A stretch of DNA of 64,000 nucleotides from a bacterium HR28 (lineage in GTDB: Bacteria; Chloroflexota; Chloroflexia; Thermomicrobiales; Thermomicrobiaceae). Of this stretch, positions 8,642 to 16,489 are shown piece by piece (positions within the stretch are counted from its first letter, which is position 1; the number at the start of each line of letters is the position of its first letter). Where the stretch lies: NCBI GenBank assembly GCA_002898255.1, contig BEIE01000001.1, forward strand, positions 558,001-622,000. The letters are read 5' to 3'. The position numbers were made by a program, and so were the translations under genes. Under the pieces are notes generated by a model. That model was not told where the DNA came from, did not search any database, and was given only the letters and a program-made list of their open reading frames with translations.

Positions 8642-9433
8642 TCAGTCTTTCCAGGCAACTGCAACGAGATCGATCGCGTGCGCGACGTCGCCCTTGCCAA
8701 CGCGGAAGTCTTCAACAGCGATCGCTTCGACCAAGCTGTGCAGACGTCGGTTCAGCCACCACCGTACCAGGAGCGTACCCAACGCGTGGAGTTCGCCACG
8801 CAACCTGCTCGGTAGTCGACGGTGCAGCTGCAATCGATCAAGCCGCAGGACCTTTTCTACCGTGCGGCGATTAGCAGCGCGGTACGCTGCAACGCGTTCG
8901 CTCGGGAAAACGCCGAGGAGTTCGACGTGGTCGAACACGCTGCGCAGGAGGTTCTGCAAACTCTCTGGATCATACTCCCGGACGTGGTGCGGATTAAGTC
9001 CGCTGAGAATGGCAGCCCGGTTGGGTGTCGTAAGCAGGAGCTGTCCCCTTGGGGCAAGAACCCGATGTGCCTCGCGGAGGAAACGCTCTGGCTGCTCGAG
9101 ATGCTCGAGCACCTGAAAACAACACAGGAGGTCGATGCTTCCATCACAAAGCGGCAGTGCATCAGCTACTCCGCAGATCCACCGGAGATTGGCAGCCACA
9201 TACCGACGACGTGCGGTCTGCAATACTGTTGCGTCGGCATCGAGACCGACAACGAACCGGGCGTGACGTGCCAGTTCTCTTGTGCCGTATCCCTCACCGC
9301 AGCCAACATCGAGGACGCGTCGCCCTTCAGCAACGTTGCATGCCCAGTGATAGGCTGCCAGACTTTGCCAGAAGGTGACGCGCAGAGCAGAGCTTTCTGG
9401 TGTGACGCGTTCAGTCGTCGGTCTCCTCAGCAC
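8642..9433 (-). CDS. Class I SAM-dependent methyltransferase
   Basis: The 263-residue protein has the Rossmann methyltransferase core. Motif I is V-L-D-V-G-C-G-E-G-Y-G around residue 40-50, followed by an acidic G-L-D-A-D strand, a D-A-L-P-L post-motif, and the motif IV-like D-L-L-C-C-F-Q-V-L-E-H-L. This matches the Methyltransf_11 / UbiE-like group, which methylates small molecules, lipids or sugars. The C-terminal ~100 residues are basic, rich in R-W-W and R-R-L, and may contact a membrane or nucleic acid. The start is a GTG at 9433, downstream of a GAGGAAG purine stretch. It stands alone, divergent from the next gene, so the context gives no substrate. Confidence 0.75.
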   Translation of the reverse strand: MLRRPTTERVTPESSALRVTFWQSLAAYHWACNVAEGRRVLDVGCGEGYGTRELARHARFVVGLDADATVLQTARRRYVAANLRWICGVADALPLCDGSIDLLCCFQVLEHLEQPERFLREAHRVLAPRGQLLLTTPNRAAILSGLNPHHVREYDPESLQNLLRSVFDHVELLGVFPSERVAAYRAANRRTVEKVLRLDRLQLHRRLPSRLRGELHALGTLLVRWWLNRRLHSLVEAIAVEDFRVGKGDVAHAIDLVAVAWKD

Positions 9434-9537
9434 TGTTCCGTCGCTTCCTCACTTTTGCCGCCCACGGCGGCAGCAAGTTGTGCGGCCCTCCCTGTTATCC
9501 TTGCATCGACGATTTTGCGTCGGAAGGAGCCTTTCCC

Positions 9538-10434
9538 ATGCACACAATGACACTTCCCGCAACGCTCGAGCTCGGCCCGGTCACCCTGCGTGTCGCTGAC
9601 GAGCGACTCATCCGACTCTTTTACCAGGAGCTCCTTGGTTACGAGTTTGTCCCACAAGGGGACGGCTTTTGGGCAGCGCTGCCACCGGGTGCCGCGAAGC
9701 CGCATTTTCTCTTCGAGATCGCACCAGAGGCACCCGCTCGGCCGCAGCGTGCTCCTGGCCTTTACCATACGGCAATCCTTTTGCCGACTCGCACGGAGTT
9801 GGCGCGAGTGCTCCGCCACTTGGTAGAGCGCCGCTGGCCGCTCCTTGGTGCTTCCGATCACCAGGTCAGCGAGGCGCTCTACCTCGCTGATCCAGAAGGG
9901 AACGGCCTCGAGCTCTATGCCGATCGCCCGCCGGAGCGCTGGCCGCGCGGAACGCGCGAGTCGATCTCGATGGTCACTGAGCCTCTGGACGTACGCGATC
10001 TTCTCCGAGAACTCGAAGCGAGCCCGGAGCCGTGGCGGACAATGCCAGCGAACGCACGAGTGGGACATGTACACCTGCAAGTGTCTAGCTTGGAACTTGC
10101 GGAACGCTTCTACGTGGAACTCCTCGGCTTCCAGGTAACACAACGTTCCTATCCCGGTGCGCTCTTCGTTGCTGCCGGTGACTATCACCACCACCTGGGC
10201 CTGAATATCTGGAACAGCCGTCGTGCTGATCCCGCACCGCCAGGCTGCCGTGGTCTTGTCCGCTTTGCGATTGTCATTCCTGACCGTGCTGCCTGGAGTG
10301 CCGCGCTCGACCGACTGGAGCGGGCGGGTCGACCGGTCGAGCGCGGACTCCACGGCGAGCTCGGGGAAGGTGCTCGGACGCGCGACTATGACGACCTCGA
10401 GATCGAACTCTGGACACCGCTTGAGGCCGATTAG
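9538..10434 (+). CDS. VOC-superfamily protein, CatE-like catechol 2,3-dioxygenase / glyoxalase
   Basis: The 298-residue protein holds two vicinal-oxygen-chelate modules of about 140 residues each. Each module shows the F-Y-x-E-L-L-G signature: R-L-F-Y-Q-E-L-L-G-Y near residue 28 and R-F-Y-V-E-L-L-G-F-Q near residue 190. Metal-ligand candidates are the histidine in G-L-Y-H-T-A, the glutamate in G-N-G-L-E-L-Y-A, the histidine in V-G-H-V-H-L, and the late E-I-E-L-W. Bacillus CatE has this double-module size. The ATG at 9538 follows a GGAAGGAGC site. The 3' end overlaps the convergent M42 peptidase gene by four bases. The substrate is unknown: extradiol dioxygenase, glyoxalase and fosfomycin-type activities share the fold. 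Confidence 0.72.
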   Translation: MHTMTLPATLELGPVTLRVADERLIRLFYQELLGYEFVPQGDGFWAALPPGAAKPHFLFEIAPEAPARPQRAPGLYHTAILLPTRTELARVLRHLVERRWPLLGASDHQVSEALYLADPEGNGLELYADRPPERWPRGTRESISMVTEPLDVRDLLRELEASPEPWRTMPANARVGHVHLQVSSLELAERFYVELLGFQVTQRSYPGALFVAAGDYHHHLGLNIWNSRRADPAPPGCRGLVRFAIVIPDRAAWSAALDRLERAGRPVERGLHGELGEGARTRDYDDLEIELWTPLEAD

Positions 10435-11492
10435 AGGCGCCGGAAGTCTGGTTCCGGGCCAAGGTCGCGCACGAAGCGGGTGATAAGGCGGATCGCAGCG
10501 TCCAGGTCGTCCAGGCTCACCAACTCGTTCGGCGAGTGCATGTAGCGGTTCGGTACTGACACGAGCCCACAAGGGATGCCCGCACGCGCTGGAGCGATCG
10601 CGTCGGCGTCCGTGCCGGTGCGTATTGGCGCTGCCGAGAGAGTGACCGGGATACTTTCTGCCTCGGCTGCAGCAAGCAGCCGCTCGAGGACACGCGGATG
10701 CACCATTGAGCCGCGGTCAAGTACTGGGCCGCCGCCAATCCGCACGTCGCCACCGCCACGCTTATCTGCTTCTGGGTGGTCAGTGGCATGCGTCACGTCG
10801 ATCACGATCGCCACAGTGGGTTCCACAGCGAATGCCGCTGCGCGAGCACCAAGAAAACTGATTTCTTCCTGTGTTGCGGCAAGCGCCACGACCTCCAGCG
10901 GTGGTCTTTCGCTCGCGAGCGCGCGAAGCACTTCGAGCGCAATAAACGCTCCCATCCGGTTATCCAGGCCACGCGCCACCAATCGGCCGTTGCGAAGCTC
11001 AACCGGAGGCTGCTCGATGACGATCGGATCCCCGACGCGGACGAGTTCGCGAGCCTCAGTCCCGTCTCGTGCGCCGATGTCGATCCACAGCTCCTTGATA
11101 CGGCTCGCGCGACCCTTTTCTTCCTCGCTCAGCAAATGGGCTGGCTTGCGGCCAATCACGCCGAGCACTGGTCCCTGCTGCGAGAGGATCCGGACACGCT
11201 GGCCAGTCAAGATCTGGTCGTCCCAGCCACCGATCCCACGGAACCAGATGAAGCCCTGATCGTCGATGTGGGTCACCATGAGGCCGATCTCGTCGATGTG
11301 ACCCTCGATCAGGACGGTCGGTCCGCTGCCGCGCAGGCGGGCGAAGCTGTTCCCGTTGTGGTCGACCCAAACCTCGTCAGCAAATCGACTTGCTTCCTCG
11401 CGCCAGATTCGAGCAGCTGGTTCTTCGAACCCGGAGGGGCTCGGAGCTTCGAGCAAGCGGAGTAGGAACGCTTTTTGCTCGTCGCGCAACAT
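10431..11492 (-). CDS. M42-family aminopeptidase / endo-cleaving cocatalytic metallopeptidase
   Basis: The 353-residue protein matches the M42 glutamyl aminopeptidase family (FrvX/YpdE-like TET peptidases), which form tetrahedral particles that digest peptides in the cytoplasm. Metal-binding features include the first-ligand motif I-E-G-H-I-D-E-I-G near residue 68, A-R-G-L-D-N-R, A-T-Q-E-E with the catalytic and ligand glutamates, the aspartate in V-I-D-V-T-H, and the late Y-M-H-S-P-N-E histidine. The ATG at 11492 is preceded by a strong GAGGAG and sits just after the stop of the upstream dehydrogenase. The alternative ATG at 11507 would overlap that gene and has a poor site. Co-transcription with the upstream dehydrogenase is likely. 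Confidence 0.86.
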   Translation of the reverse strand: MLRDEQKAFLLRLLEAPSPSGFEEPAARIWREEASRFADEVWVDHNGNSFARLRGSGPTVLIEGHIDEIGLMVTHIDDQGFIWFRGIGGWDDQILTGQRVRILSQQGPVLGVIGRKPAHLLSEEEKGRASRIKELWIDIGARDGTEARELVRVGDPIVIEQPPVELRNGRLVARGLDNRMGAFIALEVLRALASERPPLEVVALAATQEEISFLGARAAAFAVEPTVAIVIDVTHATDHPEADKRGGGDVRIGGGPVLDRGSMVHPRVLERLLAAAEAESIPVTLSAAPIRTGTDADAIAPARAGIPCGLVSVPNRYMHSPNELVSLDDLDAAIRLITRFVRDLGPEPDFRRL

Positions 11493-11500
11493 GGTTCTCC

Positions 11501-12475
11501 TCACCATCCAAGGCGCACTTCAGGGTTCACCTGTGCATGGGGTGGCCGGCCGTTGAGCACGTTGCAGACGTTGGTCAGTGCCAGATAGAGGGTGCGCTCG
11601 CGCGCTTCCTGGGTCGAGCCGCCGAGGTGTGGCGTCATGACGACATTCTCGAACTCGATAAACGGGTTGTCGCGGATCGGCTCGACCTCGAAGACGTCCA
11701 GTCCAGCGCCAGCAATCTGTCCGCGGCGTAGCGCCTCCACCAGCGCCGACTGCTTGACGACCGGCCCGCGTGCCAGGTTGATGAGGAATGCGGTCGGCTT
11801 CATCAGCGCGAGTGCCCGTTCGTCGATGAGATAGCGCGTCTCGGGTGTCAGCGGAACGTGGAGCGAGACGAAGTCCGACTCGCGCAGGAGCTTATCGAGC
11901 GGAACGTAGCTGATTTCATGGGCGTTGGCAAAAGTCGTATCCCACACAATGTCGTGAGCCAGGACACGCATCCCAAATCCACGCCCGAGCAGCGCAACGG
12001 CCCGACCTGTGCGGCCCAGTCCAACCACGCCCAGCGTCTTGCCCCAGAGCTCGACTCCAAAGTATGGTTCCCAGCGCCCCTGCCGCATTGCGCGGTCGGA
12101 TCCATGGATGCGCCGGGCAAGGCTCAGCATAAGGCCGAAGGCAAGTTCGGCGACCGAGTGCTCGTTGGCACCATGACAGTTGCTCACGACGATGCCACGG
12201 CGGGTCGCTTCAGCGACGTCGATGTTGTCGTAGCCGACGCCGCTGGTGCTGATGACCTTGAGGCGGTTCGCACAGGACAAAACACGCGCAGTGACCGGCT
12301 CCAATCCGACCACCAGCCCGTCAATGTCCCGGACGAGTTCGCAGAGTTGGTCTTCATCGACCGGATAGCGAATCTCCCGCTCGACGAAACGACACCCGCG
12401 TTCTGCAAGGAAGCGCTGGATCTCCTCGCGGGCGGAGAAATATTTCCAGGTCAACACGAGCACGTCCTTGCCCAT
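11501..12475 (-). CDS. D-isomer 2-hydroxyacid dehydrogenase (phosphoglycerate dehydrogenase-like)
   Basis: About 324 residues. The NAD-binding core has G-V-V-G-L-G-R-T-G (G-x-G-x-x-G type). The catalytic arginine lies in the N-L-A-R-G-P-V-V segment, the glutamate in D-V-F-E-V-E-P, and the histidine in T-P-H-L-G-G-S-T, which is the serA-type ending. There is no ACT regulatory domain, so the length is that of short SerA-like or phosphonate/hydroxypyruvate reductases. Residues before the NAD domain (S-T-S-G-V-G-Y-D-N-I-D) are typical. The ATG at 12475 starts with the expected beta-strand, although an ATG at 12502 is possible because the GGAG lies rather far from 12475. It sits directly upstream of the M42 peptidase. 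The substrate cannot be told. Confidence 0.8.
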   Translation of the reverse strand: MGKDVLVLTWKYFSAREEIQRFLAERGCRFVEREIRYPVDEDQLCELVRDIDGLVVGLEPVTARVLSCANRLKVISTSGVGYDNIDVAEATRRGIVVSNCHGANEHSVAELAFGLMLSLARRIHGSDRAMRQGRWEPYFGVELWGKTLGVVGLGRTGRAVALLGRGFGMRVLAHDIVWDTTFANAHEISYVPLDKLLRESDFVSLHVPLTPETRYLIDERALALMKPTAFLINLARGPVVKQSALVEALRRGQIAGAGLDVFEVEPIRDNPFIEFENVVMTPHLGGSTQEARERTLYLALTNVCNVLNGRPPHAQVNPEVRLGW

Positions 12476-12606
12476 CGTCCGCTCTCGCTCCTTTCCGCTC
12501 ATCGGACTACTCGGCCACAGCACGGCCTGCGCCATTCTACGCGAGGTATCGCAGTGAAGCATCAGGCTCGCTCACGTTGTCTCAAGTGCACCGGTACAGG
12601 CGTGAA

Positions 12607-12635
12607 TTGACGCCTTTCCTGGACGGTGATACCAT
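12607..12635 (+). promoter_or_regulatory. Promoter of yggT
   Basis: TTGACG, 17-base spacer, then TACCAT (4 of 6). It lies about 30 bases before the GTG start, which leaves a short leader containing the GGAGG site. Confidence 0.6.
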
Positions 12636-12666
12636 TCGGCAAGTACGAGACTGGAGGCTGTCTTCC

Positions 12667-12921
12667 GTGGAATTTGTGCTGAACGTTCTCCTCACGTTCC
12701 TTTGGGTGATGCAGCTCGCGATCATCGCGCGTGCGATCCTCTCCTGGTTCGATCCAGGGGCACGTTGGCCGATTTCGCAGATCCTAGTGCAGGTTACCGA
12801 ACCGATCATTGCTCCGATCCGGCGCGTCATGCCGCGAACAGGATTCATCGATTTCTCGCCGCTCGTCGCACTGCTCTTGATCTATCTTTTGCGTATGATG
12901 TTGCTCAACGCCGTTTACTGA
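12667..12921 (+). CDS. YggT family membrane protein
   Basis: The 84-residue protein has two transmembrane helices (about 4-24 and 60-82) separated by a loop with R-A-I-L-S-W-F-D-P-G and T-E-P-I-I-A-P-I-R-R-V-M-P. These are hallmark segments of YggT/Ycf19, a family linked to cell division, plastid division and osmotic tolerance with no fixed biochemical role. The GTG at 12667 is chosen because GGAGG sits 9 bases upstream and because the family begins with a hydrophobic helix; the frame extends upstream only through non-homologous sequence. The 3' end overlaps the convergent DUF917 gene by seven bases. Confidence 0.88.
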   Translation: MEFVLNVLLTFLWVMQLAIIARAILSWFDPGARWPISQILVQVTEPIIAPIRRVMPRTGFIDFSPLVALLLIYLLRMMLLNAVY

Positions 12922-14048
12922 GTTGCTGCACCGCGCTCTGCCGCGAGGCGATCTCCCCCATAGATGCCTGGGAGCGGTTGGTACTCCACATCGACGTACC
13001 CAAAGGCAGCTGGCCCGACGACTGCCAGTGCTTCTGGCGTCCGGAGCATCGCCGGTGCTGGGATACCGAGTACGGCAACACGGAGGCCGTACCGTACGAC
13101 TTCCGTCGTGACCGGTTCGGCGGTTTCCTGGTCAACGAGGCAGATCAGGTCAGGTACCGCGGCGATGACCTGGCCATCACGGCGAGCAATCAAGTTCTCG
13201 TTCTGAAAGTCAATCCGGAGTTCGCTCCCTCGGTCATCGCCAAGTCCTTCTAAGCGCATGGTTCCCCGCGCGAAGCCTGCAGCCAAGCGGCGCTCCACGT
13301 CGATCACTTTGCCGCGAAAAAGCAGGCAGCCACCAGTGACAGCAAGGGCGGCCGCAATCGGGTCGGCATGTTCCCGGCGTGCCGACAAAACCGCCTCTCC
13401 CAGCTGCACGGCTAGGCTGATCGTATAGGGGATGACGACGCGACGAAGCTCTGCGCCGCTCATCGCTGGGAAGGCAAAGCCGGCCGCGCCACCCATCTGT
13501 ACCGTCACAGCACGGGCATACCGCTCTAACGTCAATGCGTCGCGCAGGTACGGGAAGACAACAAGGTTATGTTCGATATCGGCCAGCGCGGCTGGTGTGG
13601 CAGGGATGCCATAGATTGCAAAGGTGTCCATCTGGAGCTCCGGAAAAGCTCGCCCCATGCCGTCTCCGTCGATAACTGGGAGTTCAGCGAGCGCGGCGAC
13701 TGCAAGGGGGCGAAGCGCGTTCGCTCCACCGATCTCGCCTGGTACCAGATGCGTTGCTCTCCGTCCCAGGTACTGCTCAAGAGCACGCAGCGCTGCGAGT
13801 GGCTCGTCCCCCCGGTGGATCCGCTCGATCCCGATTGTCGGCGCACCCATCCCCCCGACCGAGACAACAAGTGCATCGTCCGGTACCTCTTCCGGTGCGA
13901 CGATGCAAACGCGTCGTCCCTCGCGCAGAAGTCTGCGGGCATAGAGCTTGCCGTAGTAGGGATTTCCACCGCCACCTGTGCCCAAGATGCCAGCGCCAAT
14001 GGCCAGTGCTTCCACGTGCGCTTCAGTGAGCTCCCAGACCACACTCAA
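12915..14048 (-). CDS. DUF917 (S-Me-THD superfamily) protein
   Basis: The 377-residue protein belongs to the DUF917 family, recognised by the N-terminal G-A-G-I-L-G-T-G-G-G-G-N-P glycine loop, then V-G-G-M-G-A-P and H-L-V-P-G-E-I-G-G-A-N. The family is often encoded beside hydantoinase/oxoprolinase subunits and has been tied to thiohydantoin desulfurization. The start overlaps the end of the upstream hydantoinase gene by four bases, so the two are co-translated and probably act in one ring-opening or ring-modifying pathway. A role in cyclic amide or hydantoin metabolism is inferred from that pairing only. Confidence 0.8.
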   Translation of the reverse strand: MSVVWELTEAHVEALAIGAGILGTGGGGNPYYGKLYARRLLREGRRVCIVAPEEVPDDALVVSVGGMGAPTIGIERIHRGDEPLAALRALEQYLGRRATHLVPGEIGGANALRPLAVAALAELPVIDGDGMGRAFPELQMDTFAIYGIPATPAALADIEHNLVVFPYLRDALTLERYARAVTVQMGGAAGFAFPAMSGAELRRVVIPYTISLAVQLGEAVLSARREHADPIAAALAVTGGCLLFRGKVIDVERRLAAGFARGTMRLEGLGDDRGSELRIDFQNENLIARRDGQVIAAVPDLICLVDQETAEPVTTEVVRYGLRVAVLGIPAPAMLRTPEALAVVGPAAFGYVDVEYQPLPGIYGGDRLAAERGAATQ

Positions 14049-15589
14049 CCTCCTCGCAGGTCACCCACGGCCTTGACGCGGACTCGCACAGCGTTCGACG
14101 GGAGATAGGCGATCGGTATCTCCTCGATCTCGACGATCGTGACACTGGCTGGGTCAGCACCCGCCGCAACGGCGGCACGGCGGGCATCGGCGCAGGCCGC
14201 GGCGAGCGCAGCCTCACGTGTTTGCCCCTCCAGAGAAACAATCCGGTCGATTTCTCCGCTCACTTGAGCAATCGCCGCGCCGATCGCGTTCGCAACCGCA
14301 GCGTGTGGTGGACGAACAACCTCGCTTGCCCCTTCCAGGTGATCAGGGACGAGTACACTCCCACCGCCAACGACGATAACCGGCACTGCTGCCGGGGTCG
14401 TCTTCAAGCTATCGACGAGTTCGGTGAGTCGCTGGTCGATCGTCGCCAGGGCTCGCCGGACGACACTAGGGGGAAGATGTGCGACGCGGCTGGGATCGCC
14501 GAACCTGGCGCGACCAGCCGCGACAGCAATGTCGCTTGCGGTGAGCGTCGAACCGCCAAAGACAAGCGCCTCGCTGCTGAGGCGGTAGCCGACACTCTGT
14601 GGCCCCACTGTCGAGCCGTCTGGCCCCACGAGGCTTCCACCACCCAAGCCAATCGAAACGACATCCGGCATACGGAAGTTGGTACGCACACCACCGATCA
14701 TGACCGCGAACGAAGCCTCTCGCGGGAAGCCACTGACGAGCGCACCACCGTCGGTCGTCGTGCCACCGACGTCGAGCACAATCGCATCGCGGAGCCCGCT
14801 CAGGACAGCGGCCCCACGCATCGAATTGGTCGGGCCAGAAGCGAAAGTGAGTACCGGATAGCGAGCTGCGAACTCGGCTGTCATGAGCGTCCCGTCATTC
14901 TGGCTGAGGTAGAGTGGAGCCTCTAGACCAAGCTCGCTCAGTGCCTGCTGGAAGGCGCGGACAGTCTGTTCCGCGAGCGGAACGAGCGCCGCATTCAGTG
15001 CAGCAGCATTCTCCCGTTCGAGCAGTCCGATCCGACCGATTTCCCGCGAGCGGGTGACACGAAGCCCCGGGACGCGCGCGGTGAGGAACTCTGCGACGGC
15101 GTCCTCGTGCGTGGGGACAGCGGGCGAAAAGACAGCGGTGACTGCTGCCGTGCCGACTCCTCGTCGTCGTAACTCCCCAGCGAGCTGCTCAAGGGCCTGC
15201 CAATCGAGTGGGGCGATTTCCCGGCCATCAAACTGATGACCCCCTGGAAGGATCATCGCGAGTTCAGCAACCGTTTCACGCAAGTCATCGGGCCAGTCCT
15301 CAAGTGGCGGGATCGAGGCGGTTGCAGGTAGTCCAAGGCGGATGACCGCGATGCGGGCAAGGTCACGACGCTGGACAACAGCGTTCGTGAAATGTGTGGT
15401 GCCCAGCATGACGGCGCGGATCTCGGGTGGTGCCAGTGGTGCTTGTGCAAGTACGTCCCGGACCGCAGCGAGGATGCCGCTGCTGACGTCGGGAGTCGTC
15501 GGGTGTTTCGCCCACGCGATAACCTCACCGCGGTCGAGGAGCACCGCGTCCGTATTCGTTCCGCCGACGTCGATCCCGAGTCGAGCCAC
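14045..15589 (-). CDS. Hydantoinase / oxoprolinase subunit A (HyuA-like)
   Basis: The 514-residue protein has the ASKHA-type N-terminus G-I-D-V-G-G-T-N-T-D used by HyuA/acetone carboxylase/oxoprolinase A subunits for ATP binding. This is followed by G-T-T-H-F-T-N-A, S-Q-N-D-G-T-L-M, a second phosphate motif V-L-D-V-G-G-T-T-T-D, and the glycine run S-I-G-L-G-G-G-S. It is shorter than the ~690-residue classical HyuA, matching the compact form that pairs with DUF917 instead of HyuB. Nothing like a B subunit is nearby. The likely chemistry is ATP-dependent activation of a cyclic amide; the substrate is unknown. The 5' end lies inside the 3' end of the upstream membrane-protein gene (65 bases overlap). 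Confidence 0.82.
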   Translation of the reverse strand: MARLGIDVGGTNTDAVLLDRGEVIAWAKHPTTPDVSSGILAAVRDVLAQAPLAPPEIRAVMLGTTHFTNAVVQRRDLARIAVIRLGLPATASIPPLEDWPDDLRETVAELAMILPGGHQFDGREIAPLDWQALEQLAGELRRRGVGTAAVTAVFSPAVPTHEDAVAEFLTARVPGLRVTRSREIGRIGLLERENAAALNAALVPLAEQTVRAFQQALSELGLEAPLYLSQNDGTLMTAEFAARYPVLTFASGPTNSMRGAAVLSGLRDAIVLDVGGTTTDGGALVSGFPREASFAVMIGGVRTNFRMPDVVSIGLGGGSLVGPDGSTVGPQSVGYRLSSEALVFGGSTLTASDIAVAAGRARFGDPSRVAHLPPSVVRRALATIDQRLTELVDSLKTTPAAVPVIVVGGGSVLVPDHLEGASEVVRPPHAAVANAIGAAIAQVSGEIDRIVSLEGQTREAALAAACADARRAAVAAGADPASVTIVEIEEIPIAYLPSNAVRVRVKAVGDLRGG

Positions 15590-16184
15590 TGCTTTCGTCT
15601 CCTATCTCTCGCACCGGGGCGAACCAGGTCATGGCCAAGAGTTCAACCAGGAGCGTAATAAGCGCGAGCAACCCCACGTTAATCGCCGTGAGTGCTCCCA
15701 GCGAGTGGAGTAAGAGGCAGCCGACGGAGAAAAGGCCGAGCACGTACCCCCGTCGGCGTGCCCGGAGGGGATCCGGGAGAATGGCGCGGCGAGCTGCCAA
15801 GCGGAGTTCTACCGCAGCACTGAGCAGGGTGAAGACGGACGAAACACTAACGAGGAGCGGAAGCAGCACGACGAGCATCGCGAGCGGCCCTCTCACCCGC
15901 TCCGGGTCGATGAACGTCCAGACAAAAAGACTGGTTGACCAACCAGCGATGGCTTCGATCTCCAAGAACGGCACACGGACGAGCCGACCCAGTGGAGCAA
16001 AGGTCAGTGCCGGTGCAACGAGAAATGCACCGTACGCGAGTAAGCGCTCCGGTGCCCAGAAATCCTGCAGAACTCCAACATTCTCTCGCACGACGAGCGA
16101 GAAGGCGAGGCTCCACGCGAGCGCCGTCGCTATAAGCCAGCTCACTACCAAACCAAGCTTGCCAAGGGTACGCACGCGCATCAC
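15525..16184 (-). CDS. Polytopic membrane protein of unknown function upstream of hyuA
   Basis: About 219 residues with five or six hydrophobic segments (around residues 10-30, 48-65, 72-92, 100-122, 150-170 and 172-190), then a basic, arginine-rich tail. I do not recognise a family. It starts at a GTG immediately followed by an ATG, with AGGGG just upstream. Its stop lies 65 bases inside hyuA, an unusually long overlap, so the basic tail may be a run-on. Its place at the head of the hyuA-DUF917 unit suggests it could carry the substrate, but nothing in the sequence proves transport. Confidence 0.6.
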   Translation of the reverse strand: MMRVRTLGKLGLVVSWLIATALAWSLAFSLVVRENVGVLQDFWAPERLLAYGAFLVAPALTFAPLGRLVRVPFLEIEAIAGWSTSLFVWTFIDPERVRGPLAMLVVLLPLLVSVSSVFTLLSAAVELRLAARRAILPDPLRARRRGYVLGLFSVGCLLLHSLGALTAINVGLLALITLLVELLAMTWFAPVREIGDESSGSTRDRRRRNEYGRGAPRPR

Positions 16185-16252
16185 CCCTGCCGCAGTCTAG
16201 CACTCCCGAATCCCTTCTGAGTGACCGGCTATACTCGCTCCGGGAGGGACTG

Positions 16253-16489
16253 ATGACGCTCGACATCCAGGTCGACGATGTTGTGCGCTTGCGCAAGCAG
16301 CACCCCTGTGGCTCGACCGACTGGGTCGTCGTTCGGGTCGGGGCGGACATCGGTCTCCGCTGCCTCGGTTGCGGGCGGCGCATCCTCCTGCCACGCCACG
16401 AGTTTCGCCGGCGGCTAAAGACGATCGTGGCTCGGTCGGAGAAGCCGCCGCTTGTGCTTCCCCCTCGGCCGCGCGATGAGCAGCCTTGA
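16253..16489 (+). CDS. DUF951 family small zinc-binding-type protein
   Basis: The 78-residue protein matches DUF951 (YyzM-like): D-V-V-R-L-R-K-Q-H-P-C-G followed by G-x-D-I-G-L-R-C-L-G-C-G-R. The three to four cysteines in C-G...C-L-G-C could hold zinc. Its role is unknown; in Firmicutes the gene lies near ychF and parB. GGGAGGGA lies 5 bases before the ATG, and a TATACT -10 box lies near 16227, although I see no good -35. The 3' end overlaps the start of the MFS gene, so they form a two-gene unit. Confidence 0.85.
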   Translation: MTLDIQVDDVVRLRKQHPCGSTDWVVVRVGADIGLRCLGCGRRILLPRHEFRRRLKTIVARSEKPPLVLPPRPRDEQP

